A DNA stretch of 64,000 nt from an uncultured Clostridia bacterium (GCA_947167045.1 CAMVGO010000001.1:81486-145485), one strand, 5' to 3'; positions 54,237 to 63,492 are shown, counted from the first letter of the stretch. Made by a program: numbers and translations. The notes: generated from the letters alone by a model not told the origin.

Positions 54237-55338
54237 TCAAGAACTTTCCTTTGGTCTGCATCCACTTGACGAACTCCGGGATAAGCATCAGCTTCTCCCT
54301 GTAGTCCGGCGCTATGTACATGTAATCCTTGAGCAGGACGATACCGAAATCCGGCGGCATGGCCTCCGAATATCTTATGGAGTTTCCTATGGCTGTAAGG
54401 TCGTCCTTATGCTCCCTTGCGTATGCGGTCATGGAAGACGTCAGCGCATAAAGTGCGTCAGTACTCTTAGGCACTTGGGGCATCTTCCCTTTGAAGATGT
54501 CTTCGATGCCGGGAAGGTCCTTATAGACCTTGTCCCACGTTCTGAATTCGACCGCGACTCCCGTTCCGACCAAGCCCGCTATCAGCGGATACATTTTGTT
54601 TATGTCGCTGTCTATGCCGTTAAGCAGGTTGCTCACCATCTCCCACGAACGCGGCGTGGCGAAAGCAAGGTCGTCGGATCCTGCGTCAAAACCCATGAGG
54701 TAATTCCTCTTAAACGACAGGAAACCGGTCACCTTCGGATTGATCCCCGTCCTTACCGCCCATTCCTTCCAGGATTCAAAACTGCCCTCTACATCTATGT
54801 GCAGAAGACGGTTCGCTAATGCCTTCGGCATCTTATATGCCACGGACTTGTCGGTCGTTCTGTTGCCCGCGGCTATTACGATGCAATTGTCGGGAAGGCG
54901 GTGCTCGCCGACCGTCCTGTCCAGAGTAATCTGATATGCCGCTGCCTGCACCGACTGCGGCGCTGCGGATATCTCGTCGAGAAAGAGGATGTTCACCAAA
55001 TCAGAAGAATCGTCCATCTGGAATATCTGCGGCCTGAGCCATACGGCGAGGGTCTTTTCAGCATTGGCTGTCGGGATGCCGCGGAGATCTATAGGGTTGA
55101 ATAAAAGCAGTCTGACATCGGTGACGTTTACTTTTCGCCCCGTCTTGTTTTCGATCTTCGAAGCGATCTGGCGGACGGCCTGTGATTTACCGACGCCCGG
55201 AGGACCCCAGAGCATCACCGAAGGCATCGTCCTTACGGGCAGCCCGTTGCCTAAGACCGAGCAGTATGAATCGCCCAGCACATCTATAAGTTTTCCGACC
55301 GTCATGGACGGTACGTTAGTTAACTTTACGTCACCCAT
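54220..55338 (-). CDS. MoxR-family AAA+ ATPase
   Basis: A 372-residue ATPase. Walker A MLWGPPGVGKSQ at 43-53, Walker B ILFLDEISAAPQ at 117-128, sensor 1 CIVIAAGNRTTD and an Arg-rich KALANRLLHIDV. The C-terminal lid includes YMYIAPDYREKLMLIPEFVK. It overlaps the downstream VWA gene by 17 bases and the upstream helicase gene by 8, so the three are translated as one unit. It likely powers remodelling of a target captured by the VWA protein. Confidence 0.85.
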   Translation of the reverse strand: MGDVKLTNVPSMTVGKLIDVLGDSYCSVLGNGLPVRTMPSVMLWGPPGVGKSQAVRQIASKIENKTGRKVNVTDVRLLLFNPIDLRGIPTANAEKTLAVWLRPQIFQMDDSSDLVNILFLDEISAAPQSVQAAAYQITLDRTVGEHRLPDNCIVIAAGNRTTDKSVAYKMPKALANRLLHIDVEGSFESWKEWAVRTGINPKVTGFLSFKRNYLMGFDAGSDDLAFATPRSWEMVSNLLNGIDSDINKMYPLIAGLVGTGVAVEFRTWDKVYKDLPGIEDIFKGKMPQVPKSTDALYALTSSMTAYAREHKDDLTAIGNSIRYSEAMPPDFGIVLLKDYMYIAPDYREKLMLIPEFVKWMQTKGKFLNGSVR

Positions 55339-58300
55339 TTTTCTTCACTCCCAACTGCGCATCAAGGTCGTTGACCTTCTTCCTGTAGAACTCGATCTCG
55401 TCCGTGAAGCCGTCCTCTTTCGCGAGCTCGGCACGGATATCCTCCTCCCTCTTCTCCAGATCCGCCAGACCTTTCTTAAGCGTCTCCAGACGGTCTGAGA
55501 GGGTATCAAGGGCATTGTCTATCCTTATGAGATTACCGATGTCGGCATCGCCCAATTCAACGGAATACCTGCCTCTCCTGACGAGCCAGACATAAGGCCT
55601 GGCTGCGGTCATGTTCGTAGGCAGGACGATCGCAAATCCGCGGTATACCGTGACGGGATTTTCCGAAGTCTGAAGAATGTTATTGCGGACGGCGTTGCTG
55701 ATCTCTTCCCTCAGAGCCTTACGCTTTTCCGCCTCTTCCTTCTTGAGCTTGTTCTCGGTGACGGCCGGATGGGCTTCCCTCCACTCCGCAGCGTATTCTG
55801 CATCTTTACCGCACAAATCGATCAGTTCCTTCTGGCGGTCCATCTTGGCGGGGAGCTCCAAAAGCTCCTTTTCCATCTGCATGCGCGACTCGGTGAGCTT
55901 ATGCTGGAGCACCATGAAACGCATAAGTTCGTTTGCCGCTTCGACACGCTCCTTGACCAGCGGGTTTCCTACGGCGAGCGCTTTTACTTCGGCATAGTCG
56001 AGCACCGTGTCGTCGACATCGGCGCCGCTCCTCTCGGTAAGGGAACCCGAAAGCAGGCTCGAGATGAACCTCTGCTTGGTTTCCAAAAGCTGCCAGGAAT
56101 AAGCATCGAAACTTCCTTCCGTTATGTAGCGGAAGATGAAGACCTTCTTATTCGTGTTGCCCTGTCTAAGGATGCGGCCTTCACGCTGAACCATGTCGGC
56201 GGGCCTCCACGGCACGTCAAGGTGATGCAGTGCAATGAGTTTGTCCTGTATGTTGACGCCCAGGCCGAGCTTGAATGTGGAACCTATGAGGACCCTTATC
56301 TCACCCGCGCGCATCTTCCTGAAAAGAGAATTTCTCTTTGCTTCGGTGTCGGCATCGTGGATGAACGCGATCTGGTCTTCGGGTATGTTGAAGAACATCA
56401 GCCGTGACTTGAGTTCCTTATACATATTGAAGCCTTTGCCGGGCGTCGACGTATCGCAGAACACAAGCTGCGTGCTCCTGTCGTTAAATGTCTTGACGTA
56501 GATGTCGGCGATGTTCTCGGCGCATCTTGCGACCTTGGACTGATGCGTGAATGCTGATCTGGGTGCCACGAGCCTCATGTCCAGAGCGGCCTTCCTGCCG
56601 TCTGTCGTGATCTTGAGCATGTTGTCATCCCTGCGGCTCACAGTGCCCCTTCTGACCTGGTCCGCCCTGTCAGAGATCTGCTTGAGATAGTCGGCGAATT
56701 CGGGTGTCTTTCCGATTAGCGCATCATTGTATCCGTCGTGCACGGGGATACCCGAAGGATCGTCAACGGAATGGAAATCCGCGATCGACGAGAGCATCGC
56801 TGTGAGCTCGGGGAGATTGTGGAATTTTGAAAATCTGGTGGCAAGTCTGTACGAACTCGTATCGACGTCGATCTCGAATTCGGTGACGCGCTCGGCGAAC
56901 ATACCGATCCAGCTGTCAAAGCTCTGAAGATCCAGAAGTCCGAGCTCGCCGCTCTGCAGATACATCTGCATTACGAAAGCGTCGGTTATCGAATTCGTAA
57001 TGGGCGTTCCCGTGGCAAGGACCACGCCCTTGCCGTCGTTTTCGCGCTGAACCAGGTGGACCTTGTCGAGCATGTCCTTGCACTTTTTCGAGCTCGCGCC
57101 GGAGATGCCCAGGACGTTGGTCGCCTTTGTCTCGATCGGCACGTTCTTGAAGTTGTGAGCCTCATCGACGAAGAGCCTCGTGATGCCGAGCTCGTCGAAA
57201 TAAACGGTGTCGTACATGTCTTCCCATGCGTTGTTCAGCTCGCGTATGGCTTCGGCAAGTTTCTCCGCCTTCTTCGTCAGTTTGGACGTGGCCTTGCCCT
57301 TTGTATTCACGGTCTTTGCGACTTCGCGCTGCTGGCGTTTAAGGTCATCCAGGTAGTATTTTTTCGACAGAGGGATCTGCTCGAAACAGCTGTACGCGAT
57401 GATGATGCCGTCGAAATCCTCATCACGCACTCTCTTAAGTATCTCCTCGCGCTTGTTCGGCTTGAACATTCTCGGCTCGATGCAGAGGAGATTCGCATCC
57501 GGATACATGAGATAGAAGATGCTCCTCCACTGTCCGACGATGTTGTTGGGCACGACGTACATGTTCTTTTTCGACAGGCCCATGCGTCTCAATTCCTGTC
57601 CGGCGGCGATCATGACATAAGTCTTTCCCGCACCGACGTCGTGAGCCAGGAGCGTATTCGGCGTGAAGATTATCCTCGCCACCGCGTTCTTCTGATAAGG
57701 GAAGAGCGTCACGTCCTTCGACATCGTCGGGAACGTCAGAAACGACCCGTCAAACATCCTGCGCCTTACGCAGCTGAAGCGGCTTTCGAATATCGCCTCG
57801 AGCCTCTCCTTGCGCGCCGTATCTTTCCAGACCCAGTCCTGGAATGCCTTTATCAGCTGCTTCTGCTTCTCGAGCGCGGCAACCGTTTCCTTCCTGTTTA
57901 TGACTCTCCTGACACCTGATTTGTTTACCAGGCTCTTCATCTCGTCCGTGACCTTCACGGACTTCATGTTGAGAGTGTTCTCAAGTATCTGGAGCGCCTC
58001 AAGGCGGTTGGTGCCGAAAGTCGATGACACGGCGACGCTGTGCCAGTATCTGTTCTTGTCGGGGATCTCCCATGTGCCGGTGATCTCATCGTGACAGGTC
58101 CTTAAGCTGTTCCTCTTCTCATCAGTGAGATAGCGGTAATGGCGCGGTTCACCGAAGAGATGCTCGATGAAATCGTCTATGACATCCGTCGGCACCCACG
58201 GGGAACCGAGCGTGATGTATATGTCCTTCGTCGCCACGGCCGGCGGCAGGACCTTCTCTATCGCCACGAGATTGTCGGCAAAGTAACCTTTGTATTCTTC

Positions 58301-58909
58301 GTTTGCTTCGGAAGCGATCCTCCATTTGCGCATAAGATTTCCGGACAGATATTCCTCTGCCGTCTCCCACCCTTTGAAGAAACATTCGTCCCACGTTTCC
58401 GGGTTCTGATATATCGCGCCTTTAAGCGCGCAGATTACCGTCTTGTAGTCGACACCGGTAATGGACGAGATATATTCGATGTCGACCTTTCCGAGCGTTG
58501 TAAGACTCATTATGAGCGCGTCGGGGATGCTGTCGACATGAACGCCCTTTGTCCTCTCGTCGCCGATGAATGCATTCTCCCAGTCGAGCGGGAGATCCAT
58601 GCATGTTACTTCCTCGATATGCTTCTCTTTGCGCTCCTGCTCTTCCCTTTCCTTCCGTTCGCGCGCCTCGCGTTCTTCTTTTTCTTTTTGCTCGCGTTCC
58701 CTCTTGAGCCTGGCGCGCTCTTCACGCTCACGCTTGAGCCTCTCATTACGCTCGCGCTGCTTTGCAGTCTGCTTCGCGGCGCTGAGCGTATTGATCAGCT
58801 CCTGTATCTGGTCGGGAGAAAAATTCCTGCCTATCCCGCCCGTGTCTTTGGAGGCGAGAAGATCCGCTATCGATAACTGTCCTGTAATGTCTTTCTTCGA
58901 ATTGCCCAC
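55331..58909 (-). CDS. Large DEAD/SNF2-like helicase
   Basis: A 1,192-residue protein. It starts with a helical region and a charged Lys/Glu/Arg coiled coil (about 50-100). Superfamily-2 motifs follow: DVGAGKTYVM at about 420-430, LFVDEAHNFKN near 580, LATGTPITNS near 640, and the C-terminal ILIGSTFKLGLGVNIQ and QREGRILRQGN near 905. The C-terminal part after 960 is a second coiled coil. Similar helicases occur on plasmids and integrative elements, often fused to a DNA methylase that is absent here. First gene of the MoxR-VWA operon. Confidence 0.82.
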   Translation of the reverse strand: MGNSKKDITGQLSIADLLASKDTGGIGRNFSPDQIQELINTLSAAKQTAKQRERNERLKREREERARLKREREQKEKEEREARERKEREEQERKEKHIEEVTCMDLPLDWENAFIGDERTKGVHVDSIPDALIMSLTTLGKVDIEYISSITGVDYKTVICALKGAIYQNPETWDECFFKGWETAEEYLSGNLMRKWRIASEANEEYKGYFADNLVAIEKVLPPAVATKDIYITLGSPWVPTDVIDDFIEHLFGEPRHYRYLTDEKRNSLRTCHDEITGTWEIPDKNRYWHSVAVSSTFGTNRLEALQILENTLNMKSVKVTDEMKSLVNKSGVRRVINRKETVAALEKQKQLIKAFQDWVWKDTARKERLEAIFESRFSCVRRRMFDGSFLTFPTMSKDVTLFPYQKNAVARIIFTPNTLLAHDVGAGKTYVMIAAGQELRRMGLSKKNMYVVPNNIVGQWRSIFYLMYPDANLLCIEPRMFKPNKREEILKRVRDEDFDGIIIAYSCFEQIPLSKKYYLDDLKRQQREVAKTVNTKGKATSKLTKKAEKLAEAIRELNNAWEDMYDTVYFDELGITRLFVDEAHNFKNVPIETKATNVLGISGASSKKCKDMLDKVHLVQRENDGKGVVLATGTPITNSITDAFVMQMYLQSGELGLLDLQSFDSWIGMFAERVTEFEIDVDTSSYRLATRFSKFHNLPELTAMLSSIADFHSVDDPSGIPVHDGYNDALIGKTPEFADYLKQISDRADQVRRGTVSRRDDNMLKITTDGRKAALDMRLVAPRSAFTHQSKVARCAENIADIYVKTFNDRSTQLVFCDTSTPGKGFNMYKELKSRLMFFNIPEDQIAFIHDADTEAKRNSLFRKMRAGEIRVLIGSTFKLGLGVNIQDKLIALHHLDVPWRPADMVQREGRILRQGNTNKKVFIFRYITEGSFDAYSWQLLETKQRFISSLLSGSLTERSGADVDDTVLDYAEVKALAVGNPLVKERVEAANELMRFMVLQHKLTESRMQMEKELLELPAKMDRQKELIDLCGKDAEYAAEWREAHPAVTENKLKKEEAEKRKALREEISNAVRNNILQTSENPVTVYRGFAIVLPTNMTAARPYVWLVRRGRYSVELGDADIGNLIRIDNALDTLSDRLETLKKGLADLEKREEDIRAELAKEDGFTDEIEFYRKKVNDLDAQLGVKKNG

Positions 58910-59072
58910 GATGTCACCTCTGATGTCATCACATCACGGAAGATACTGATTCTTTCTGCTTCTGTTTCACGGATTGTACATCCGGTCAAGTTCGCTTTTT
59001 GGGACAGTTTCCCGTTATGGGGACAATATCCCGTTTTCGCGATGTGGTTTTGGCCGCATATTGAAGCGGCTG

Positions 59073-59110
59073 GTCTTTATCTGTCTTTATCTGTCTTTAT
59101 CTGTCTTTAT
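59073..59110. repeat. 10-base tandem repeat (about 4 copies)
   Basis: CTGTCTTTAT repeated at 59081-59110, with one partial copy before it. Lies in the 500-base gap between the helicase start and the ylxP stop. Slippage-prone; could tune the helicase promoter. Confidence 0.7.
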
Positions 59111-59159
59111 GTGACGTTTTTGTATTTCGTAAATTTTTGAGAGCCGGGGGGTTCCGGAA

Positions 59160-59290
59160 CAAAGTTCTGAAAAACACGGCTAAAACACCGGCTATAGCCG
59201 CGGTTTTGACCGGTGTTTGCTTCAAGATCTTCAAAAAGCAGGCTAAAATCCCGGTTAGCGCCGTGCTTTTGACCGTTTTTTTGAACTTAC
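59160..59290. repeat. Imperfect tandem duplication of about 63 bases
   Basis: Two related units (about 59163-59226 and 59226-59288) share AAAGNTCTNAAAAA, GGCTAAAA, CCGGNTA and a T-rich GACCG end. A 92-base span upstream (58970-59072) has two GGGACA...TCCCGTT motifs. No open frame in this gap has a ribosome site, so 58910-59410 is called non-coding. Confidence 0.5.
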
Positions 59291-59410
59291 AGGTTCAGTA
59301 TAGAAAAACTCATGTGCCAAAATATGCGCATGTGAATGTAACGGCGGGTGTTGACGATCTTAAACGCTCAACCTCCCGCTGCTAAATGCAAATGTTTTTG
59401 GCTAGAAAAA

Positions 59411-59692
59411 TTATCTGACTTCTCTTATCTCATCCAGGATAACGGCTTCACAATTTGCTTCCACGAATGCCGCGATCTCATCCATGAGACTGTCGGCCAT
59501 CGCGTTGTGCGGAACTATCGCGGCCGCGCTGACGACTATTATCTGATGAGTATCCTGCTCGTCTGTCTCTGCCGCGGATACGTGAAATTTGTTCTGCAGC
59601 TTTGCTATGAGACTTTTGACGATCATCCTTTTTTCTTTGAGACTGTGCACCCAGGGTGCGTGAAGTCTGAATGTGACTACTGCTATGTTCAT
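59411..59692 (-). CDS. ylxP: YlxP-like DUF503 protein
   Basis: A protein of about 93 residues starting at the internal ATG at 59692, where the family N-terminus begins (MNIAVVTFRLHAPWVHSLKEKR). The SLKEKR-x-x-V-K-S-L motif is the hallmark of DUF503, a ferredoxin-like small protein usually beside ribosome-maturation genes. Here it stands alone, which is unusual. The longer frame adds nine basic residues and has no better ribosome site. Confidence 0.85.
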   Translation of the reverse strand: MNIAVVTFRLHAPWVHSLKEKRMIVKSLIAKLQNKFHVSAAETDEQDTHQIIVVSAAAIVPHNAMADSLMDEIAAFVEANCEAVILDEIREVR

Positions 59693-59759
59693 GATTCTTT
59701 TTTCGCGTTTTCTACGCAAAGGATTTTATAGTGTGCCCATTAGAATATCATATGGGTTT

Positions 59760-60455
59760 TCAATTAACTACATCCTGAGACTTACTTAAAGTGCCTTCTT
59801 GAATAATAAGTATCTGGCCACGCTTAACGGTGATTATAGCGTCTTGCCTGTAAGCACCGGAACCATCTGTGTCCCAGTAACCATCTTTAGTAAATCTTCC
59901 CAGCATGTACATTGCGTCAGAGTTACCCGGACTGAGTATATATGCGCCTTCTTCCATATCTTTGCCAACGATATATTCGCCTATGACATAACAATCGCCA
60001 TCATACCAATCGGCTTCTTCGATAGGCACGGCTACACAATACCTCAGACAAAGTTCATCATATTTATGAAGTTCGACATATCCTCTTGTTTCGATATGTC
60101 CCGCTATGATCTGCGAATTATTGCGGATAACTGCATAAGCTGCTTGGGAATCTTCTGCGTATATAACATATTTCCCCTCGGGAATATTGCAGCCCGCAAC
60201 AAGGGGGGCGCCGTAATAAGCATCTTTATCAGGCTTCCCTGCCCTATAGGTTGTGCGCTCTCTGCTCTTCATCCCAACTGTTTCAGCAGTATGATCCTCA
60301 TCACTGCATCCGCTCCAAAAACACATTAAATCGTTTGCCTTTTTGCGAAGCTTCTGCACATAAGAATTCAATAACGCTTCGTTTATCTCAACAGGATTAT
60401 TCAGTATAAAAAATTTCCCGGACTGTTCTATCGAATCGATAATTGCGCCGGTCAT
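59760..60455 (-). CDS. Hypothetical protein
   Basis: A 231-residue soluble protein that I do not recognise. GGAGG lies 10 bases before the ATG. The C-terminal two thirds are beta-rich, with two similar segments (CNIPEGKYVIYAEDSQAAYAV and KDMEEGAYILSPGNSDAMYM) that look like an internal duplication, as in small beta-barrel repeats. Confidence 0.6.
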   Translation of the reverse strand: MTGAIIDSIEQSGKFFILNNPVEINEALLNSYVQKLRKKANDLMCFWSGCSDEDHTAETVGMKSRERTTYRAGKPDKDAYYGAPLVAGCNIPEGKYVIYAEDSQAAYAVIRNNSQIIAGHIETRGYVELHKYDELCLRYCVAVPIEEADWYDGDCYVIGEYIVGKDMEEGAYILSPGNSDAMYMLGRFTKDGYWDTDGSGAYRQDAIITVKRGQILIIQEGTLSKSQDVVN

Positions 60456-60581
60456 ATTCTGTTTGCCTCCGAAGTGAGTGGCATCATAGAGAACAGCGGT
60501 CTTAACAGACAGCGGAACTCTATCCTCAAACTTTATATCCGGTATAGTTTTCTTGTTTGTTCCGAATTTCGGATCAGGTTC

Positions 60582-60851
60582 TTAAGGATTCAACACTTCT
60601 CTGACCATATCAGCATAATCAGCCGTGCTTAAGTCCAGTTCAAATAAACCGTTAATGATATCAGTGTCAGCAGAAGTTATTTCTTTATCCGTAGCAGCAA
60701 GGTAAAACAAAGTACACAGCAGATCACCCCAGAACTCTTCAGACCAAGATGCGAAACTAAATATATCTCCCCAACACATAAGTTCCTCAGCTGAATAAAT
60801 AGAACGAGCTGTGGAATTTAATAAATCATTTAATTCATCTAAACCTTGCAT
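60582..60851 (-). CDS. Hypothetical small acidic protein
   Basis: A protein of 89 residues from the ATG at 60851, with CGGAGATG just upstream; the frame extends 28 codons further without a ribosome site. Acidic, helical (LDELNDLLNSTARSIYSAEE, ADTDIINGLFELDLSTADY). Family unknown. It lies upstream of the previous gene in the same direction, 127 bases apart. Confidence 0.55.
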   Translation of the reverse strand: MQGLDELNDLLNSTARSIYSAEELMCWGDIFSFASWSEEFWGDLLCTLFYLAATDKEITSADTDIINGLFELDLSTADYADMVREVLNP

Positions 60852-61046
60852 TTGAACATCTCCGGTTTTTGTAAAACGCAATGCTTTATATATACACCAT
60901 ATCCGGTTTATTTCCAGTCTGTCGGACACACTCAAAAAACACGCATGTCATTGTGAAGTTTATAAACCCGCAAACGCTTTATTTTCCGCTGCTTTGTAAA
61001 CAACGTGAATTCTGTTTAAACAAATCATTTATTATGCTTTATTTTA

Positions 61047-61075
61047 TTGACTGAAAAAAAGAAGATTTGTACAAT
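61047..61075 (+). promoter_or_regulatory. Strong promoter of the histone-like gene
   Basis: TTGACT (61047-61052), 17-base spacer, TACAAT (61070-61075), with an A-tract in the spacer. CACGGAGGAA precedes the ATG at 61135. Confidence 0.75.
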
Positions 61076-61134
61076 CGAAATATGTAACTTAGAAAACTCT
61101 CAATGCACAACTAAAATTCACGGAGGAATAATTT

Positions 61135-61743
61135 ATGGCAGATGAGAAGAAGATCGATGTAGCTGCAGCAGTTAACGACGCAGTTAAGGCCGTTACAAAA
61201 GCAGCAGCTCCCAAGAAGACAGCTGCTAAGAAGCCTGCTGCAAAGAAGGCTACAGCTGCTAAGAAACCGGCTGCTAAGAAGGCACCCGCAGCTAAGAAGC
61301 CCGCTGCAAAGAAGGCTGCTCCCGCTGCTAAGAAAGCACCTGCCGCTAAGAAGGCTGCACCTGCTAAGAAGGCCGCTCCCGCAAAGGCTGCAAAGGCTCC
61401 CGCTAAGGCTGCTGCTGCAAAGAAGCCCGCTGCAAAGAAGGCACCTGCTGCTAAGAAAGCTGCACCTGCTAAGAAGGCTGCTCCCGCTAAGGCTGCAAAG
61501 GCTCCTGCTAAGAAGGCTGCTGCTGCAAAGAAGCCCGCTGCAAAGAAAGCACCTGCTAAGAAGGCTGCTGCAAAGAAGGCTCCTGTTAAGAAGCTCGGCA
61601 AGATCATTTTCGAGATCGACGGCAAGAAGGTTGACATCAAGGCTATCGAGAAGAAGGCTGCTAAGCTCGGCGGCGACGTTTATGTTGTTGTTGCTGAGAA
61701 GAAGATCTTCGACACTGACGGTAAGTCTGTAGATCTGTTCTGA
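61135..61743 (+). CDS. Histone H1-like Ala/Lys/Pro-rich protein with folded C-terminus
   Basis: A 202-residue protein. Residues about 25-150 consist of repeats of AAKKPAAKKAPAAKK type, like the tails of eukaryotic H1 and bacterial Hc1/AlgP-type proteins, expected to be disordered and to bind DNA. The last 52 residues form a small domain (GKIIFEIDGKKVDIKAIEKK, GGDVYVVVAEKKIF), resembling DUF6465. Gene repeats are highly uniform at the DNA level (GCTGCTAAGAAG), so copy number may vary between strains. Strong promoter and ribosome site suggest abundant expression, as for a nucleoid protein. Confidence 0.82.
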   Translation: MADEKKIDVAAAVNDAVKAVTKAAAPKKTAAKKPAAKKATAAKKPAAKKAPAAKKPAAKKAAPAAKKAPAAKKAAPAKKAAPAKAAKAPAKAAAAKKPAAKKAPAAKKAAPAKKAAPAKAAKAPAKKAAAAKKPAAKKAPAKKAAAKKAPVKKLGKIIFEIDGKKVDIKAIEKKAAKLGGDVYVVVAEKKIFDTDGKSVDLF

Positions 61744-61768
61744 TAAGACAGTAAAAAAGACAAACACA

Positions 61769-61802
61769 AAAGGGGTTGTCATCGCAAGATGATGACCTCT
61801 TT
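61769..61802 (+). terminator. Hairpin after the histone-like gene
   Basis: A 15-bp stem AAAGGGGTTGTCATC / GATGATGACCTCTTT (three G-T pairs) around GCAA, 26 bases after the stop codon. The T run is short (CTCTTTGC), so it may be weak. Confidence 0.6.
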
Positions 61803-61891
61803 GCTTATGTATGGAGAACTGAAAAGCTGATCTGTTTTTGCACTTGTTTACCTTGTGCAATTAACTGGTGACTAGTGATACTATAGATGCC

Positions 61892-62662
61892 ATGGAAGTA
61901 ATAAACGGACAGTGGTATATGGGCGGTATCGACTGGGATGACGAAGGCTGCATCCACAGCGCTGACGAGCTTCTCGATGTGATCGAGAAGATAGGTTTTC
62001 TGCCGCTTTTCGAGAATGGTGTTCCGGGTTTTTCCGTCGAAAACATGACCGACCCTTCACGCTGGTGGTGCGGCAACGCGGATGTCGATCCGTGGGAATG
62101 GCGCGCCGTGCTCGCACGTACGGGGAAAGTCGCTTACGGAAAATTCTACGGCAACCGCGCAGGGTTCGTCTCCAAAAAATGGTTCCCGTATTTTGCAAAT
62201 CACCGCCGCGACGGATACGATTTCGACGCGCTCTACGAAGACGGAAAAGCAGGCTACCGAGAGAAGCTTCTGATGGATCTTTTCGTGCCTTCAGGTGTCG
62301 ATATGTGGGATGTAAAAGTATCAGGACTTGATGCACTCGGATGCGCCTCCGAACTCTTCACACACGAGATGAAAGACAAGGGCGGGTTCGGCAAAGGCGG
62401 CGAAAAGAATTTCGAAGGCGTGCTGACAAAACTTCAGATGCAGTCGTATTTGGTCGCGAAAGATTTCCGCCCGCGCAAGAACAAAAAGGGTGTCGAATAC
62501 GGCTGGGCCGTTGCGGTAATGACGCCACCCGAATACATGTGGGGATACAAGTTCGTGACGGGCAGATACAAAGAGGCGCCGGAAGAGTCTTATAAAAAGA
62601 TCGTCAAGCAGGTGCAGAAGCATTTCGACGCGGACGAAAAAGAGATCAGGAAAGTGATCTGA
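61892..62662 (+). CDS. AlkZ-related (winged-helix DNA glycosylase-like) protein
   Basis: A protein of 256 residues; an earlier GTG at 61868 would add eight. It looks like the AlkZ-related short proteins: MGGIDWDDEGCIHSADELLDVIEKIGFLPLF at the start (read in parts), SRWWCGNADVDPWEWR, and GFVSKKWFPYFANHRRDGYD. AlkZ unhooks DNA interstrand crosslinks; whether this short relative is active is unknown. Neither start has a clear Shine-Dalgarno. Confidence 0.65.
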   Translation: MEVINGQWYMGGIDWDDEGCIHSADELLDVIEKIGFLPLFENGVPGFSVENMTDPSRWWCGNADVDPWEWRAVLARTGKVAYGKFYGNRAGFVSKKWFPYFANHRRDGYDFDALYEDGKAGYREKLLMDLFVPSGVDMWDVKVSGLDALGCASELFTHEMKDKGGFGKGGEKNFEGVLTKLQMQSYLVAKDFRPRKNKKGVEYGWAVAVMTPPEYMWGYKFVTGRYKEAPEESYKKIVKQVQKHFDADEKEIRKVI

Positions 62663-62687
62663 CAAGGTTGAAAAATAGCACACAAAA

Positions 62688-62734
62688 AGAGGAGCTGCCC
62701 GAAGTGATCGCGTCACTTTCAAAGCAGCTCCTCT
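62688..62734. terminator. Hairpin between convergent genes
   Basis: An 11-bp perfect outer stem AGAGGAGCTGC / GCAGCTCCTCT with an inner AAGTGA / TCACTT. It serves the AlkZ-related gene and, from the other side, the hsp20 gene. No long T run. Confidence 0.6.
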
Positions 62735-62777
62735 GGTGCTTATGTAATTGTTCCTATAGGTGCATCAACTGAATGCA

Positions 62778-63221
62778 TCAGCCCTCGATGGCAATGTTGC
62801 TGCCGCCCGGCAATTGCTTGAGTTCCGTCTTCGGTATGGATAGCTTCAGAACACCGTCTTCGAACTTCGCTTTCACGTCTTCGGTCTTAACGCCTTCACC
62901 GACATAGAAGCTCCTCTGCATGGTGCCGGTATATCTCTCCTGACGGATGATCTTGCCGTGCTTTTCCTTCTTCTCGGTGTCCTTCTCATTGCTTGCGCTG
63001 ATGGTCAGATAACCTTCTTCGAACGAGACATTGATCTGGTCTTTCTTAAAGCCCGGAAGGTCGATATCGAGCTCATATTCCTTGTCTGTCTCGTGCACGT
63101 CGGTCTTCATCAGATCCGCATTCTTCCCGCAGAGAGCCCTGTCGAAATCCGCCAGCTCGTACGTAGGGAAACCCCAAAAATCATCGAACAAATCTTCTCC
63201 AAATAAACCGGACATCAACAT
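62778..63221 (-). CDS. hsp20: Hsp20 small heat-shock protein
   Basis: A protein of 147 residues. The alpha-crystallin domain spans about 40-130: DVHETDKEYELDIDLPGFKK, ISFEEGYLTISAS-like strands and the C-terminal GVLKLSIPK. The C-terminal tail lacks a clear I-x-I. ATP-independent chaperone that holds unfolded proteins. Start chosen at the fourth codon of the longer frame (63221), because AAAGGAG sits at a normal distance only from that ATG. Controlled by a sigma-A promoter and a CIRCE operator. Confidence 0.9.
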   Translation of the reverse strand: MLMSGLFGEDLFDDFWGFPTYELADFDRALCGKNADLMKTDVHETDKEYELDIDLPGFKKDQINVSFEEGYLTISASNEKDTEKKEKHGKIIRQERYTGTMQRSFYVGEGVKTEDVKAKFEDGVLKLSIPKTELKQLPGGSNIAIEG

Positions 63222-63304
63222 AATAATCATCTCCTTTGATCGTTGTATCCGAGCATTAGAGCGGAGGTCTGATCTATTGATCTTCGTTCCTTTGTTCCGA
63301 TTGC

Positions 63305-63332
63305 ATTATAGTCCCTTGATTAGCACTGTCAA
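63305..63332 (-). promoter_or_regulatory. Sigma-A promoter of hsp20
   Basis: Minus strand: TTGACA (63327-63332), 16-base spacer, TATAAT (63305-63310), both consensus. The -35 box lies inside the CIRCE operator. Confidence 0.85.
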
Positions 63333-63346
63333 GGTGAGAGTGCTAA
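63320..63346. promoter_or_regulatory. CIRCE operator (HrcA site)
   Basis: TTAGCACTG-N9-GAGTGCTAA, one base off the consensus TTAGCACTC-N9-GAGTGCTAA. It overlaps the -35 box of the hsp20 promoter, so HrcA would block RNA polymerase until heat shock. Confidence 0.9.
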
Positions 63347-63492
63347 TCTAAAACCGAACAAAAACAGTGCTCCGATTTGTGCAGTTTTTAAACCGCCGGT
63401 CCTGCGAAACGGGACTAGAATAATGGGGGCGCTCAACTCTTTGGCGCCTTTTTATTGGCGGATTTTTCCATGCCGTTCAGAGATCGCGAGTT

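Noticed and set aside
59073..59110. CRISPR-like array
   Set aside because: Units are 10 bases without spacers; no cas genes in the window.
61089..61860. Two minus-strand frames opposite the histone-like gene
   Set aside because: Mirror images of the Ala/Lys repeat (Ala/Phe or Leu/Ser repeats) without ribosome sites.
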